DNA of 64,000 bases from Mucilaginibacter dorajii (lineage in GTDB: Bacteria > Bacteroidota > Bacteroidia > Sphingobacteriales > Sphingobacteriaceae). The stretch spans positions 186,001 through 250,000 of the forward strand of contig NZ_JANTYS010000008.1 of NCBI RefSeq assembly GCF_024808255.1, written 5' to 3'. The notes under the pieces are model-generated. The model was not told the origin of the DNA, did not search any database, and saw only the letters and a program-made list of their open reading frames with translations. Shown one piece after another: positions 18,792 through 27,982 of this stretch (position 1 is the first letter of the stretch; the number at the start of each line of letters is the position of its first letter). The position numbers and the translations under genes are program-made.

Positions 18792-18903
18792 TTATGGTGG
18801 TTTTCGATATTCAGTCAAAATAAACAGCCTAATTTAACAACATAATTGCTAACAAATAATTAAATACAACACTGTTACATTAAGGAGCTAATAAGTGGCT
18901 AAT

Positions 18904-18938
18904 TTTTGCTAAAATAGGGCTAAGCTGCCATATGTTTG
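18904..18938 (+). promoter_or_regulatory. Candidate promoter for the APH-like kinase gene
   Basis: TATGTTTG (18931-18938) matches TAnnTTTG, and TTTTG (18904-18908) lies 22 bases upstream as a -33 element. Transcription would start near 18945, 38 bases before the ATG. Confidence 0.5.
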
Positions 18939-18982
18939 CGCTATTTTGTATCATTGCAGCCCGTTAAAAAAATCATCAGTTT

Positions 18983-19981
18983 ATGAGTCATTTTCCTGTG
19001 CAGTATTCTACGCTATCGGCCACGGCTTTAAAAATATTTATTGAGGATGCCTATGGTTTAACGCTCATTTCATGCAAATATTTGTTGCGTGGCGTTAGTG
19101 ATACTTACATTATTGAAGCTACCGATGCTAAGTATGTACTGAAGATCTATCGCGAACAGCACCGCTCATTAAATGAGATTAAAGGCGAGGCAGAACTGCT
19201 GAACCTGCTTAAAGAAAAAGGCGCGAGTGTAGCCTATCCCATCAAAGATACCCACGGTGAACAACTGCAAAATTTTAAAGCGCCCGAAGGTACACGCCAT
19301 GGTGTACTGTTTTCTTATGCCGAAGGTGTACCGGTTATGGATTTAAGCGATGAGCAATTGAAAACAGTTGGCGGGCAGATGGCCAAAGTTCACAATATTA
19401 CATCGTCAATTGAGCTAAAACATCCCCGGAGGGAATATAATATCGAAACTACACTTATTGCACCGCTAAAAAGTTTTGCACCTGCGTTTAAAGATCTGCC
19501 CGATGAATATGCTTACCTGCAGGATTTAACCGCTAAGGTTGCTCAAAAGCTAAACTCATTTGATACCTCCAAATTCAGCCGCGGCTATTGCCAATACGAT
19601 TTTTTACCCAAGAACTTTCATTTTGACGAAAACGGCGGTTTAACCTTTTTTGATTTCGATTTTGCAGGCAAAGGTTTCCTGGTTAATGACCTGCTATCGT
19701 TCTTCGTGCATTTCTTTATGCATGTGTATACAGGCAAGCTAACCGATGCTGAAGCTGAACGGATGTTTAGTCTTTTTATTGAAAGCTATCGCGAAGTAAG
19801 AACGATTACTGACGAGGAGCTCAAAGCCATCCCGTACCTGGGCGTTGGTTTCTGGATTTTTTACCTGGGGTTCCAATATGAGAATTTTGATGATTGGTCG
19901 AACCCGTTTTTCGGTCCTCGGTTTATTAAAGACAGGGTAGGTTTGATTAAGGCCTGGGTAAATAAGTACTGTGAGTTTTAG
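18983..19981 (+). CDS. APH/choline-kinase-like phosphotransferase
   Basis: 332-residue cytoplasmic protein-kinase-like enzyme. The N-lobe Lys is in the segment KYVLKIYRE and a Glu follows in the ElKGEAELL-type helix. The catalytic loop reads YCQYDFLPKNFHF, with the HxD of classical kinases changed to QYD, and the metal-binding Asp is in TFFDFDFAG. Such phosphotransferases act on small molecules such as homoserine, choline, amino sugars or aminoglycosides. The substrate cannot be assigned, and resistance should not be assumed. Single gene with its own promoter. Confidence 0.82.
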   Translation: MSHFPVQYSTLSATALKIFIEDAYGLTLISCKYLLRGVSDTYIIEATDAKYVLKIYREQHRSLNEIKGEAELLNLLKEKGASVAYPIKDTHGEQLQNFKAPEGTRHGVLFSYAEGVPVMDLSDEQLKTVGGQMAKVHNITSSIELKHPRREYNIETTLIAPLKSFAPAFKDLPDEYAYLQDLTAKVAQKLNSFDTSKFSRGYCQYDFLPKNFHFDENGGLTFFDFDFAGKGFLVNDLLSFFVHFFMHVYTGKLTDAEAERMFSLFIESYREVRTITDEELKAIPYLGVGFWIFYLGFQYENFDDWSNPFFGPRFIKDRVGLIKAWVNKYCEF

Positions 19982-20015
19982 CAATTCACTAAATCACTAA
20001 TTCAATAATTACTAC

Positions 20016-20023
20016 TAACTTTG
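20016..20023 (+). promoter_or_regulatory. Candidate promoter -7 box of lpdA
   Basis: TAACTTTG matches TAnnTTTG exactly, 22 bases before the start codon. No good -33 TTTG is seen at the usual distance. Confidence 0.55.
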
Positions 20024-20045
20024 GCCCCCATAAAACACAAAGCTT

Positions 20046-21449
20046 ATGCAATATGATGTTATCGTTATCGGTTCGGGCCCGGGGGGGTATGTAGCCGCTA
20101 TACGTTGTGCCCAACTGGGTTTAAAAACTGCAATCGTCGAAAAATATAATACCCTTGGTGGTACCTGCCTTAATGTGGGCTGTATCCCATCAAAGGCCCT
20201 GCTTGATTCATCCGAGCATTACCATAATGCCGCACATACTTTTACCACGCACGGCATTAAACTCGAAAACCTGGGTATTGATTTTGGCCAGATGGTGAAA
20301 CGCAAGCAGGAGGTAGTAGATGCCAATACCAGCGGCATTAGCTATTTAATGAAAAAAAATAAAATCGATACCCATTTTGGTGTTGGCTCTTTTAAAGATA
20401 AAAACACCATCACCGTTAAAAAGGCCGATGGTACCGAAACCGAGATTACCGGTAAAAACGTGATTATTGCTACCGGTTCAAAACCATCGGCACTGCCATT
20501 TTTAAAGATCGATAAAAAACGCATTATCACATCAACCGAGGCTTTAAACCTTACCGAAGTGCCTAAGCATTTGGTGCTGATTGGTGGTGGTGTTATTGGT
20601 TTGGAGTTGGGTTCTGTTTACGCCCGTTTAGGAGCCAAGGTGTCTGTAATTGAATTTATGGATGGCATTATCCCAACTATGGATAAAGCCCTTGGCAAAG
20701 AATTGCAAAAGGTACTGACCAAATTGGGCATGGAGTTTTACCTGGGTCATAAAGTAACCGGCGCTACTGTAAAAGGAAAAGACGTGACGGTTACTTTTGA
20801 TACCCCTAAAGGCGAAAGCAAAGAGCTGAAAGGCGATTATTGCCTGGTAGCCGTTGGTCGTGTAGCTTATACCGATGGTTTAGGTTTAGATAAAATTGGT
20901 ATCACGGTTGAAGAACGTGGCCGCAAAATTACTGTTAATGACCACCTGGAAACCAGTGTTAAAGGTGTTTACGCTATTGGCGACGTAATTAAAGGTGCTA
21001 TGCTTGCCCACAAGGCCGAAGACGAAGGTACTTTAGTTGCCGAACTGATTGCCGGTCAGAAACCGCATATTGATTATAACCTGATCCCGGGCGTGGTTTA
21101 CACCTGGCCAGAAGTTGCCGCTGTTGGTCAAACCGAAGAGCAATTGAAAGCCGCGGGTGTAAAATATAAAACAGGATCGTTCCCGTTCAAAGCCAGCGGC
21201 CGTGCCCGTGCCAGCGGCGATCTGGATGGTTTTGTAAAAGTATTGGCCGATGCCACTACCGACGAGATCCTGGGTGTGCATATGATTGGTCCGCGTGCTG
21301 CTGATATGATTGCCGAGGCCGTTGTAGCCATGGAATACCGCGCCAGCGCCGAAGATATTTCAAGAATGAGCCACGCTCACCCTACTTATACCGAAGCCAT
21401 GAGAGAGGCTTGTTTGGCCGCTACAGAGAATAGAGCGATACACATTTAA
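20046..21449 (+). CDS. lpdA: Dihydrolipoyl dehydrogenase
   Basis: 467-residue flavoprotein that reoxidises dihydrolipoamide of 2-oxoacid dehydrogenase complexes with NAD. It has the FAD-binding GSGPGG at residues 10-15, redox cysteines Cys41 and Cys46 in GGTCLNVGCIPSK, the NAD-binding GGGVIGLELG, the second FAD motif YAIGDV, and the C-terminal HAHPTYTEA with the catalytic His/Glu pair. Full length and intact. It is not next to dehydrogenase E1/E2 genes here, so it may serve several complexes. Confidence 0.96.
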   Translation: MQYDVIVIGSGPGGYVAAIRCAQLGLKTAIVEKYNTLGGTCLNVGCIPSKALLDSSEHYHNAAHTFTTHGIKLENLGIDFGQMVKRKQEVVDANTSGISYLMKKNKIDTHFGVGSFKDKNTITVKKADGTETEITGKNVIIATGSKPSALPFLKIDKKRIITSTEALNLTEVPKHLVLIGGGVIGLELGSVYARLGAKVSVIEFMDGIIPTMDKALGKELQKVLTKLGMEFYLGHKVTGATVKGKDVTVTFDTPKGESKELKGDYCLVAVGRVAYTDGLGLDKIGITVEERGRKITVNDHLETSVKGVYAIGDVIKGAMLAHKAEDEGTLVAELIAGQKPHIDYNLIPGVVYTWPEVAAVGQTEEQLKAAGVKYKTGSFPFKASGRARASGDLDGFVKVLADATTDEILGVHMIGPRAADMIAEAVVAMEYRASAEDISRMSHAHPTYTEAMREACLAATENRAIHI

Positions 21450-21486
21450 TTTTGGATTTCGGAATTTCGATTTCGGATTTTTGAAT
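21450..21486. repeat. TTTCGGATTT-family repeat after lpdA
   Basis: Contains GGATTTCGGAATTTCGATTT and CGGATTTTTGAA, related to the repeats at 6350-6470 and 28803-28854. It begins directly at the lpdA stop codon. Confidence 0.65.
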
Positions 21487-21490
21487 AATT

Positions 21491-21520
21491 AAGACAGCTA
21501 CTTCGGTGGCTGTCTTTTTT
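21491..21520 (+). terminator. Intrinsic terminator after lpdA
   Basis: AAGACAGCTAC, tetraloop TTCG, then GTGGCTGTCTT with one G-T pair, followed by a T run. UUCG is a very stable loop. Confidence 0.88.
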
Positions 21521-21555
21521 GTTACCTTTAAAAAATTATCCTAAACCCAATAGCT

Positions 21556-22260
21556 ATGACTGATATTGAACTTCTAAAATCAGAGTTAGAAAAGATTAAC
21601 TCTTATCCACCTATATTTACAAAAGTACAATGCGAAATTTCAGGGGTTGGGTTTTTTCCTGGTGCGCGTGGATTATGGCGCAAAGATGATATGCAAATAT
21701 CCAATAAACCAATTATGATCTTAGGCCATGACTTTGGCGCGGAAAGAGATTACAATTTGTCAATTATACGCGGTAATGAAAATATGACCGCCTTAACATG
21801 GAAGAATTTATGTAAGATGCTTTCTTTTTATGGGATAGAAAAAGAAGAATGCTTTTTTACAAACGCCATAATGGGAGTAAGACGTGAGGGTAGTGCAATA
21901 GGTAAAAGTCCGGCTTTTGATTATCCAGAATATCTAAGTGATTGCAAGAGCTTTTTGATCAAACAGATTGAAATACAAAAGCCCAAGTTGATTTTAGTAT
22001 TGGGGCTTCATTTGCTGGGATTTATGGCTACGGTATCTGTCGAATTATCAGCAATCTCTAAAATAAAGTCTTACAAAAAGTTAGATCAAGAAAAGCTATC
22101 AGCATTTGAAAGTATTTCTTTCGTCGGCGTAGATGGCTTCAAAACAAATGTTGTTTTTCTAACGCATCCCACTTATCGTCATCTTAATATTGGTAATAGA
22201 AGATTTGGTGATTTTAAAAGTGAGCAAGCGGAATTAGAATTAATTAAACAATTTAGATAG
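21556..22260 (+). CDS. Uracil-DNA-glycosylase-superfamily-like protein
   Basis: 234-residue soluble protein. The pattern resembles the UDG fold: an early loop motif after a hydrophobic strand (PIMILGHDFGAERDY, residues 52-66), a following CFFTNAIMGVRR strand, the core strand KPKLILVLGLHLLG, and a late His-Pro motif in VVFLTHPTYRHLN. The first and last correspond to the two UDG catalytic loops. Its sequence is far from standard Ung, so the base specificity is unknown and a non-repair role is possible. It stands alone after the lpdA terminator and 19 bases before crtZ, in the same direction. Confidence 0.6.
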   Translation: MTDIELLKSELEKINSYPPIFTKVQCEISGVGFFPGARGLWRKDDMQISNKPIMILGHDFGAERDYNLSIIRGNENMTALTWKNLCKMLSFYGIEKEECFFTNAIMGVRREGSAIGKSPAFDYPEYLSDCKSFLIKQIEIQKPKLILVLGLHLLGFMATVSVELSAISKIKSYKKLDQEKLSAFESISFVGVDGFKTNVVFLTHPTYRHLNIGNRRFGDFKSEQAELELIKQFR

Positions 22261-22279
22261 TGGGACGTATTTTACTACG

Positions 22280-22720
22280 ATGCAGGTTATCATCGATATA
22301 ATTACAGTAATTGCCACCATCGCCACCATGGAACTCCTCTCCTGGGCAATGCACAAGTACCTCTTTCATGGCCCGCTTTGGTTTATCCATAAAACACATC
22401 ACCAGGAACGACACGGTTTTTTAGAATTGAACGATATTTTCAGCATAGGCTTTGCGGCGTTTGCTTTATGGCTCATCTGGGTTGGGCATTATACTTTAGA
22501 TTACCGGCTGTGGGTAGGCATTGGCATCAGCATTTATGGCAACATCTATTTTGTTTTTCACGATTGGTTTATTCATAACCGCTTCAAAGCTTTTAAAAGC
22601 AATCACCGCTATTTAATGGCCATCCGCCGGGCACATAAAATTCATCATAAATCAATGGAGAAAAAGCCTGCCCAGGAATTTGGGTTGTTGGTGGTGGGGA
22701 GGAAGTGGTTTAGGAAGTAA
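22280..22720 (+). CDS. crtZ: Beta-carotene 3-hydroxylase (sterol-desaturase/hydroxylase fold)
   Basis: 146-residue membrane di-iron hydroxylase that converts beta-carotene to zeaxanthin. All histidine clusters are present: HKYLFH (25-30), HKTHH (37-41), HDWFIH (94-99) and HKIHH (119-123). Hydrophobic helices lie between them. The flanking RHGFLELND and RRAHKIHHKS are characteristic of CrtZ. The other carotenoid genes are about 10 kb away (32506-36519), so this gene is unlinked to that cluster. Electron donors are normally ferredoxin or a cytochrome-type carrier; a cytochrome b5-like gene is in the distant cluster. Confidence 0.9.
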   Translation: MQVIIDIITVIATIATMELLSWAMHKYLFHGPLWFIHKTHHQERHGFLELNDIFSIGFAAFALWLIWVGHYTLDYRLWVGIGISIYGNIYFVFHDWFIHNRFKAFKSNHRYLMAIRRAHKIHHKSMEKKPAQEFGLLVVGRKWFRK

Positions 22721-22865
22721 AGTCCGAATCTTTGAAACTCAGCAAGAGTACCATGTTTATAGCCAAAATGTATGTCTTGCTTTTAGGCTTCATAGGAGTC
22801 CCCTTTCTAAAACTATTCATTTTCTGTTTGCGTATAGCTTGATCTTATTTATTGAAAATTAATTT

Positions 22866-22890
22866 ATTTTTATTGTTTATCAATAAAAAT
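22866..22890 (+). promoter_or_regulatory. Candidate operator upstream of the DUF2975/HTH pair
   Basis: Perfect 10-bp inverted repeat ATTTTTATTG-TTTAT-CAATAAAAAT, centred about 50 bases before the DUF2975 start. Position and symmetry suit a dimeric HTH repressor, most simply the HTH protein of the same operon. It could also be an AT-rich hairpin; no proof of binding. Confidence 0.4.
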
Positions 22891-22927
22891 TATCTATAAT
22901 TGTTTTGTCAATTCAATTGCAGATAAA

Positions 22928-23452
22928 ATGAAAACAAGAACAGAACAAATCCTCACCATAATGAATGTACTGTGTTGGATAGTATATATCGGCTTAATGG
23001 TAGAGGCCGGTACTATTATGGTATCGTACGCCATAACTGCCATAAACCCGCAGATTGCCTCCAAATTATATATGGGCGCAACCCTGCTTCCATTGATGCA
23101 ATTTAGTTTTGAATACTATACATTAACCATTGCATTTATGTCTGCTTTATTAATTATCAAGGCGTATATCGCATTCCTGGTAATCAAGGTGCTATCTAAA
23201 ATAAAAATGACCAGTCCGTTTACTATGGAGATATCAAGATTGCTGGAAAAGGTTAGTTATTTGATTATTGTACTTTGGGGCGTGGTGATGCTTTCAAACG
23301 CCTATACAGCGTGGTTGCAAAATAAAACTGAAGGGCCGCAGGGAAATCTGGTTTCGGGCGAGTTTATTTTCCTGGCTGGTGTGGTATTTGTGATGGCACA
23401 GATATTTAAAAAAGGCGTTGAAATTCAATCAGAAAACGAGCTAACCGTATAA
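22928..23452 (+). CDS. DUF2975 membrane protein
   Basis: 174 residues with four membrane helices (about 12-35, 55-80 overlapping the next, 98-115 and 135-155). Layout and sequence fit DUF2975, a family almost always encoded just before a small HTH regulator of the YozG type. Only 2 bases separate it from that HTH gene, so they are translationally linked. The biochemical role of the family is not established; it may pass a membrane signal to the regulator. Confidence 0.8.
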   Translation: MKTRTEQILTIMNVLCWIVYIGLMVEAGTIMVSYAITAINPQIASKLYMGATLLPLMQFSFEYYTLTIAFMSALLIIKAYIAFLVIKVLSKIKMTSPFTMEISRLLEKVSYLIIVLWGVVMLSNAYTAWLQNKTEGPQGNLVSGEFIFLAGVVFVMAQIFKKGVEIQSENELTV

Positions 23453-23454
23453 TT

Positions 23455-23658
23455 ATGCCAATTGTTGTGAACCTGGATGTGATGATGGCCAAAAGAAAAA
23501 TGTCGTTAAATGAACTCTCAGAAAAGGTAGATCTTACGCTTGCCAATCTATCCATTCTTAAAACCGGTAAAGCAAAAGCAGTGCGCTTTAGTACGCTTGA
23601 AGCCATTTGCAAAGTGTTGGATTGCCAGCCTGGAGATATATTAGAGTATACCAAATAA
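23455..23658 (+). CDS. Small Cro/CI-type HTH regulator (YozG-like)
   Basis: 67-residue DNA-binding protein that is nearly all HTH. The helix-turn-helix lies in MSLNELSEKVDLTLANLSIL, followed by KAVRFSTLEAICKVLDCQPGDILEY, the typical end of this family. It forms the usual pair with the DUF2975 gene upstream. The inverted repeat at 22866-22890 is the likeliest target for autoregulation (inference). Confidence 0.9.
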   Translation: MPIVVNLDVMMAKRKMSLNELSEKVDLTLANLSILKTGKAKAVRFSTLEAICKVLDCQPGDILEYTK

Positions 23659-23786
23659 TAATAAACTGGATCTGAACCGGAACCGAATTGCTTGAATGTG
23701 CAAAGTTTGTGTTCTTTTTGAAGTTTTAAAAATTCCTTAATTCAAAAAAATCAGATTCAGAAAATATGCATTATCAGCAAATGATA

Positions 23787-24371
23787 TCAACTTTGCCAAA
23801 ATCTCGTTTTAATAATCATTATAGCGATAGCTATAACAAAGCTCCCTGTTGTTACAAACAACGATGTTATCAATAACTTTTTCATAGGCTCACCAAAGTC
23901 ATTTGAAATCCTTTCAAGTAAAGCCGGATCTTTTATCTTTTGGGTTTTGAATGATACGTAGAGGTTATTGATTAAAAAGAACGTTATAAATAAATGCAAT
24001 AAATCTACTCCCACAAACATAACACCCCATGATGCGTAGCTGCTATGTGTTGGCCCCAGTCGGCGCGGACCGCTAAATTCTTCTAAGGCCATATAAACAA
24101 ATGTAATTATGAAAATAAGTGTTCCTAAAACTGCTACTATGTTGTTTATGGTAACCCAAACAGAACCCTTTACGCTTTTATTGAAAACCACAACCAGGTA
24201 TACCTGGTACCATATGGCAATAAAAACATCACTGCATACTGCTATGGCTACCATTCCGCTATTAACATGGTAAACTGCTAACGTTGCGGGTGGTATACAC
24301 ATGTAAGCAAGTGCAACAAAAAAAGGCGAAAATAATAGCAGCAACTGCCAGTAATTCAGTCTTATTTTCAT
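23787..24371 (-). CDS. Multi-pass membrane protein of unknown function
   Basis: 194 residues with about five hydrophobic helices: LLLLFSPFFVALAYM, MVAIAVCSDVFIAIWYQVYL, VAVLGTLIFIITFVYMAL, WGVMFVGVDLLHLFITFFLI and LFVTTGSFVIAIAIMII. There are no recognisable catalytic motifs and no signal peptide beyond the first helix. It is a lone minus-strand gene convergent with the HTH gene. I cannot name a family. Confidence 0.6.
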   Translation of the reverse strand: MKIRLNYWQLLLLFSPFFVALAYMCIPPATLAVYHVNSGMVAIAVCSDVFIAIWYQVYLVVVFNKSVKGSVWVTINNIVAVLGTLIFIITFVYMALEEFSGPRRLGPTHSSYASWGVMFVGVDLLHLFITFFLINNLYVSFKTQKIKDPALLERISNDFGEPMKKLLITSLFVTTGSFVIAIAIMIIKTRFWQS

Positions 24372-24501
24372 GGATAAGGTAAAACTAATAAGGCAGCAAT
24401 ATAGTCAATATCGCTGCCTTATTAAAGTGACTTGAAGTATAAAAAAGGGAAATCGCTTTTAACAGTTCCGCATAAGGTAACATCATTCAATGAGCACAAT
24501 G

Positions 24502-24665
24502 GGTAGCCGCTATGCGGCATCTTGTCTGGTTCTTTTTCTTACTACAAACAGGTAGCCGCTATGCGGCACTCTTCCCGCTTATTAAATGTTCGATGCCGCA
24601 TAGCGGCTACCTATTTGTAGAAAAATTAATTTATGCTTTTTTGCTCCATAGGAGCTACCTGTTGC
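24502..24665. repeat. GGTAGCCGCTATGCGGCA repeat cluster
   Basis: Two direct copies of GGTAGCCGCTATGCGGCA (24502-24519 and 24551-24568) and one inverted copy (24594-24611). The second and third extend to a 27-base inverted pair that includes CTACAAACAGG/CCTATTTGTAG. A looser relative, TTGCTCCATAGGAGCTACCTG, follows at about 24641. The 337-base spacer between the two minus-strand genes holds no credible gene. Confidence 0.85.
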
Positions 24666-24708
24666 TATGCAAATCTTTAAAAGCGATTCCCCTGGTAGCT
24701 GTAATAGC

Positions 24709-26001
24709 TTATACCGCTATAACATGTTTGCCTTTTTTGTATCCGATGGTTGAAAAATAAAGAATAAACAGGTAAATAGGGATCAGCATCATGTATGCTT
24801 CCTGGGCCGATAATTTATCAACCAATAAGCCGTATAATGGCGGAAAAACCGCCGCGCCCGCAATACCCATTACTAACAGCGATGAACCTATTTTTGTAAA
24901 CCTGCCCAGGCCTGATAAGGCTAATGGCCAAATGGCAGGCCACATCAAGGCATTTGCCAACCCTAAAAGCGCTATGCAACCTATAGATACATATATTGGC
25001 GTAACCAATGCCAAACCGGTAAGTACCACACCCAATATGGCCGAGTATACCAATGCCTTTTGCTGACTGATATAACGTGGAATAAACAGGATCCCTGCAA
25101 AATAACCAATCACCATGCAGATCAATGTGCCCGATGCAAAGTATTTGGCTGTTGATAGCGGGATATGGCTTGCCGTGCCATAGCCGATGATCGAGTCGCC
25201 GGCTATTACTTCGGCGCCTACGTAAAAGAACAAAGCCAACACGCCTAATATTAAATGCGGAAACTGGAAAATGCTATCCTTGCCCGAGTTTGCCGCCGCT
25301 ACGGCCTCATCCTCATGTTCGGTATCAATTTCTGGTAATCCCGAAAAATAGATCAGCACAGCTAATACAGCTAATACTACTACAATGATTACATAAGGCA
25401 ATATAACCCGCGATGCCAAGCCGTTTAAAGCTATCACTTTTTGAGCGGCATCCAGTTTCAGCAAGGTTGCATTAAAGCTGTCAATATTAGCTAATACCAG
25501 CGCGCCAAGGGCTATAGGAGCCAATACACCAGCGCATTTATTGAAAATACCCATGATGCTCATGCGCTTGGCAGCACCTTCGGGCGGGCCAATAATGGTA
25601 ATATAAGGGTTTGATGCCGATTGTAATATAGCCAGCCCGGTGCCCTGCACAAATAGGCCCACCAGGAAAACGGAATAAACCCGGGTAAGGGCCGCCGGGA
25701 TAAATATCAAGGCACCCAATGCAATAACTACTAAACCTACAGCCATCCCGTTTTTAAAGCCACACAGCTTAAGCACCCATGCCGATGGTTTGGCCATCAA
25801 CAGGTAAGCTATGTAAAACGCGCTTGTTACCAGGTACGATTCAAAATTGTTTAGCTGACAGGCTATCTTTAAATATGGGATCAATACCGAGTTAAGCCAG
25901 GTTACAAACCCGAAAATGAAAAATAAGGCACCTATAATGATGATAGGGTTAATGGCCGATTTTTTTTGTATTGGCTTTTCGGGAATGCTGACGGATGTCA
26001 T
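24709..26001 (-). CDS. Sugar MFS transporter, FucP/GluP type
   Basis: 430-residue inner-membrane sugar:proton symporter with 12 hydrophobic segments. Family marks include FFIFGFVTWLNSVLIPYLK in helix 1, SAFYIAYLLMAKPSAWVL, GLFVQGTGLAILQSASNPYI and GIFNKCAGVLAPI, all typical of the Bacteroidota glucose/galactose/fucose transporters. The soluble loop between helices 6 and 7 (EIDTEHEDEAVAAAN) is acidic. Single gene with a long AT-rich upstream region (26002-26268) in which I see no clear TAnnTTTG box. The exact sugar is unknown. Confidence 0.88.
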   Translation of the reverse strand: MTSVSIPEKPIQKKSAINPIIIIGALFFIFGFVTWLNSVLIPYLKIACQLNNFESYLVTSAFYIAYLLMAKPSAWVLKLCGFKNGMAVGLVVIALGALIFIPAALTRVYSVFLVGLFVQGTGLAILQSASNPYITIIGPPEGAAKRMSIMGIFNKCAGVLAPIALGALVLANIDSFNATLLKLDAAQKVIALNGLASRVILPYVIIVVVLAVLAVLIYFSGLPEIDTEHEDEAVAAANSGKDSIFQFPHLILGVLALFFYVGAEVIAGDSIIGYGTASHIPLSTAKYFASGTLICMVIGYFAGILFIPRYISQQKALVYSAILGVVLTGLALVTPIYVSIGCIALLGLANALMWPAIWPLALSGLGRFTKIGSSLLVMGIAGAAVFPPLYGLLVDKLSAQEAYMMLIPIYLFILYFSTIGYKKGKHVIAV

Positions 26002-26268
26002 ATCTTTTAGTTAAATTGTTAATAAGTTAATGAAGTTTCTAAAATAATTAAAAAAGCCGATAAATTATATTGCCAAATTGAAAATTGTTAAATAAAACAT
26101 TTTTAGTTAACAATAACTTTAAATTAAGTATGTATTTGATCTATAATTTGGTAGCCATTCATTCGTTAAAGGGTTATCGAAACATTGTTGACAGGTGAGG
26201 GTTAAAAAGCCTGCTTTAGCATGCGCTATTAGTAAATATATAAAGTAAATGTTTTATCGCAATGTTTT

Positions 26269-27936
26269 ATGGCGGATAGCTTGACAATGCCCCGGTTTTC
26301 GATACAAAAAAAGCCCTATTTATTCGTACTGGTATTAGCCATACTGATCAATGTGGCGGGCATCGGCGTAAAATATTTTACAGATGATCCCAGCCTGTAC
26401 AGCATGCTGGCCCGCACCATGGCCCAAACCAGTAATTTTACCGATCTTATTTACCATGGTGGCGATTGGCTCGATAAACCGCATTTTCCGTTTTGGATGG
26501 CGGCCCTTAGCTTTAAGGTGTTTGGTATTAATACTATTGCCTATAAAATACCGGCATTGCTGTTTTTCTTTATGTCGGTTGCTTATACCTATAAGCTTGC
26601 TCAAAAGTTTTATGGTACCGAAACGGCTATCATCGCCATATTGATCCTGCTTACCGCGCAACACGTGGTGATGTCAAATACCGATATCCGGGCCGAGCCT
26701 TATATTATGGGATTACTGATGGGCGCCGTTTATCACTTTTATAAAGTTAAAGAACGTTTTAACTGGGGCGATATATTATTGGCATCACTATTTACAGGCT
26801 GCGCAGTGATGACCAAGGGCATCTATCTGCTTATCCCCATCGGTTTTGCCATTATTGGCGATTACATTTTTAAAAAGGACATCAAATCCCTATTTGCCTG
26901 GAAATGGTTGCTGGCCGCGGTACTGGTGTTGTTGTTTACCCTACCCGAGATCTATACGCTATATGTGCAGTTTGATCTGCATCCAGAAAAAATAATATTT
27001 GGGCACCCAGGTGTATCTGGCATTCATTGGTTTTTGTGGGATAGCCAGTTTGGGCGTTTTAGTAATACCGCCGTTATTAAAAACACGCATGGCGATGTGT
27101 TTTTCTTTTTGCATACCCTGCTTTGGGCCTTTGCACCCTGGAGTATCGTATTATATTGCTGCATCTTCAAAAGCATCAAAAACCTTATAAAAGGCGTCGT
27201 AATGCCAGAGTACGTTACGGTTAGCGGGGCTTTTATTATGCTGCTCATTTTCTCCATCTCTAAATTTCAGCTGCCTTTTTATACCAATATCCTGTTCCCG
27301 TTTTTGGCCATTATAACGGCAAGGTTTGTAAAGCAGATCATAGACAGTAACCAGAGCCGTTTTTTCAGCATTACACAGTATACTATAGCGGCATTGCTTA
27401 TAGCCACTATTTTTGTGCTGAATTTTGTTTTTGAGCCCGAGGGCTGGCTGCTGTTTTTAAGTATGCTTGTCGGGCTTGTATTATGCACGTGGTACGTATA
27501 CAAAAGCAACGGTGCAGGCATCAGGGCATTGTTTTTATTTACCTGCTGTGTAAGCATTTTTGTAAATGCCTATCTTATTTTTATAGTTTACCCAATATTG
27601 GTAAAATATAAAGGCGATGTGCAGGCTGCCCAATACATTAACCAAAACTACCCCAATCAAAAAGTGATTGCGGCATTTGAAGTTAAAAACGCTTTTGAGT
27701 TTTATATGCAGGCACCCGTTACGTTTATGGATGAGGCGCAGGCCGAAAAACAACAAAACGTATTAACATTGATTAACGAGGACGTTAAGATCGCCTTGCT
27801 ACGTGATCATATTTCTTTTAAGGTGATAAAATCATTTGACCATTATTCCAATGAAAATATGACGCTTCCTTTTTTGATAGAGGACGAACGGGCATCGGTA
27901 CTTACGCATTACTATTTGGTGTTGATGGGAAAGTAG
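26269..27936 (+). CDS. ArnT/PMT-type glycosyltransferase (GT39-like), second paralogue
   Basis: 555-residue polytopic membrane protein. The first periplasmic loop has an acidic pair in FTDDPSLYS, followed by DWLDKPHFPFW and IRAEPYIMG, a pattern of PMT_2-type lipid-linked sugar transferases. About eleven to twelve helices are followed by a short soluble tail of about 100 residues. It is only distantly similar to the protein at 10652. Its substrate is unknown. It is followed at once by the first MITE-like palindrome. Confidence 0.83.
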   Translation: MADSLTMPRFSIQKKPYLFVLVLAILINVAGIGVKYFTDDPSLYSMLARTMAQTSNFTDLIYHGGDWLDKPHFPFWMAALSFKVFGINTIAYKIPALLFFFMSVAYTYKLAQKFYGTETAIIAILILLTAQHVVMSNTDIRAEPYIMGLLMGAVYHFYKVKERFNWGDILLASLFTGCAVMTKGIYLLIPIGFAIIGDYIFKKDIKSLFAWKWLLAAVLVLLFTLPEIYTLYVQFDLHPEKIIFGHPGVSGIHWFLWDSQFGRFSNTAVIKNTHGDVFFFLHTLLWAFAPWSIVLYCCIFKSIKNLIKGVVMPEYVTVSGAFIMLLIFSISKFQLPFYTNILFPFLAIITARFVKQIIDSNQSRFFSITQYTIAALLIATIFVLNFVFEPEGWLLFLSMLVGLVLCTWYVYKSNGAGIRALFLFTCCVSIFVNAYLIFIVYPILVKYKGDVQAAQYINQNYPNQKVIAAFEVKNAFEFYMQAPVTFMDEAQAEKQQNVLTLINEDVKIALLRDHISFKVIKSFDHYSNENMTLPFLIEDERASVLTHYYLVLMGK

Positions 27937-27982
27937 GGAAGTTTTGCTTGTTGTGAGATGGCGTGATGAAAACTAACCGAGG

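Noticed and set aside
18983-19981. Aminoglycoside resistance gene
   Set aside because: The fold is shared by many small-molecule kinases; nothing in the context points to antibiotic modification.
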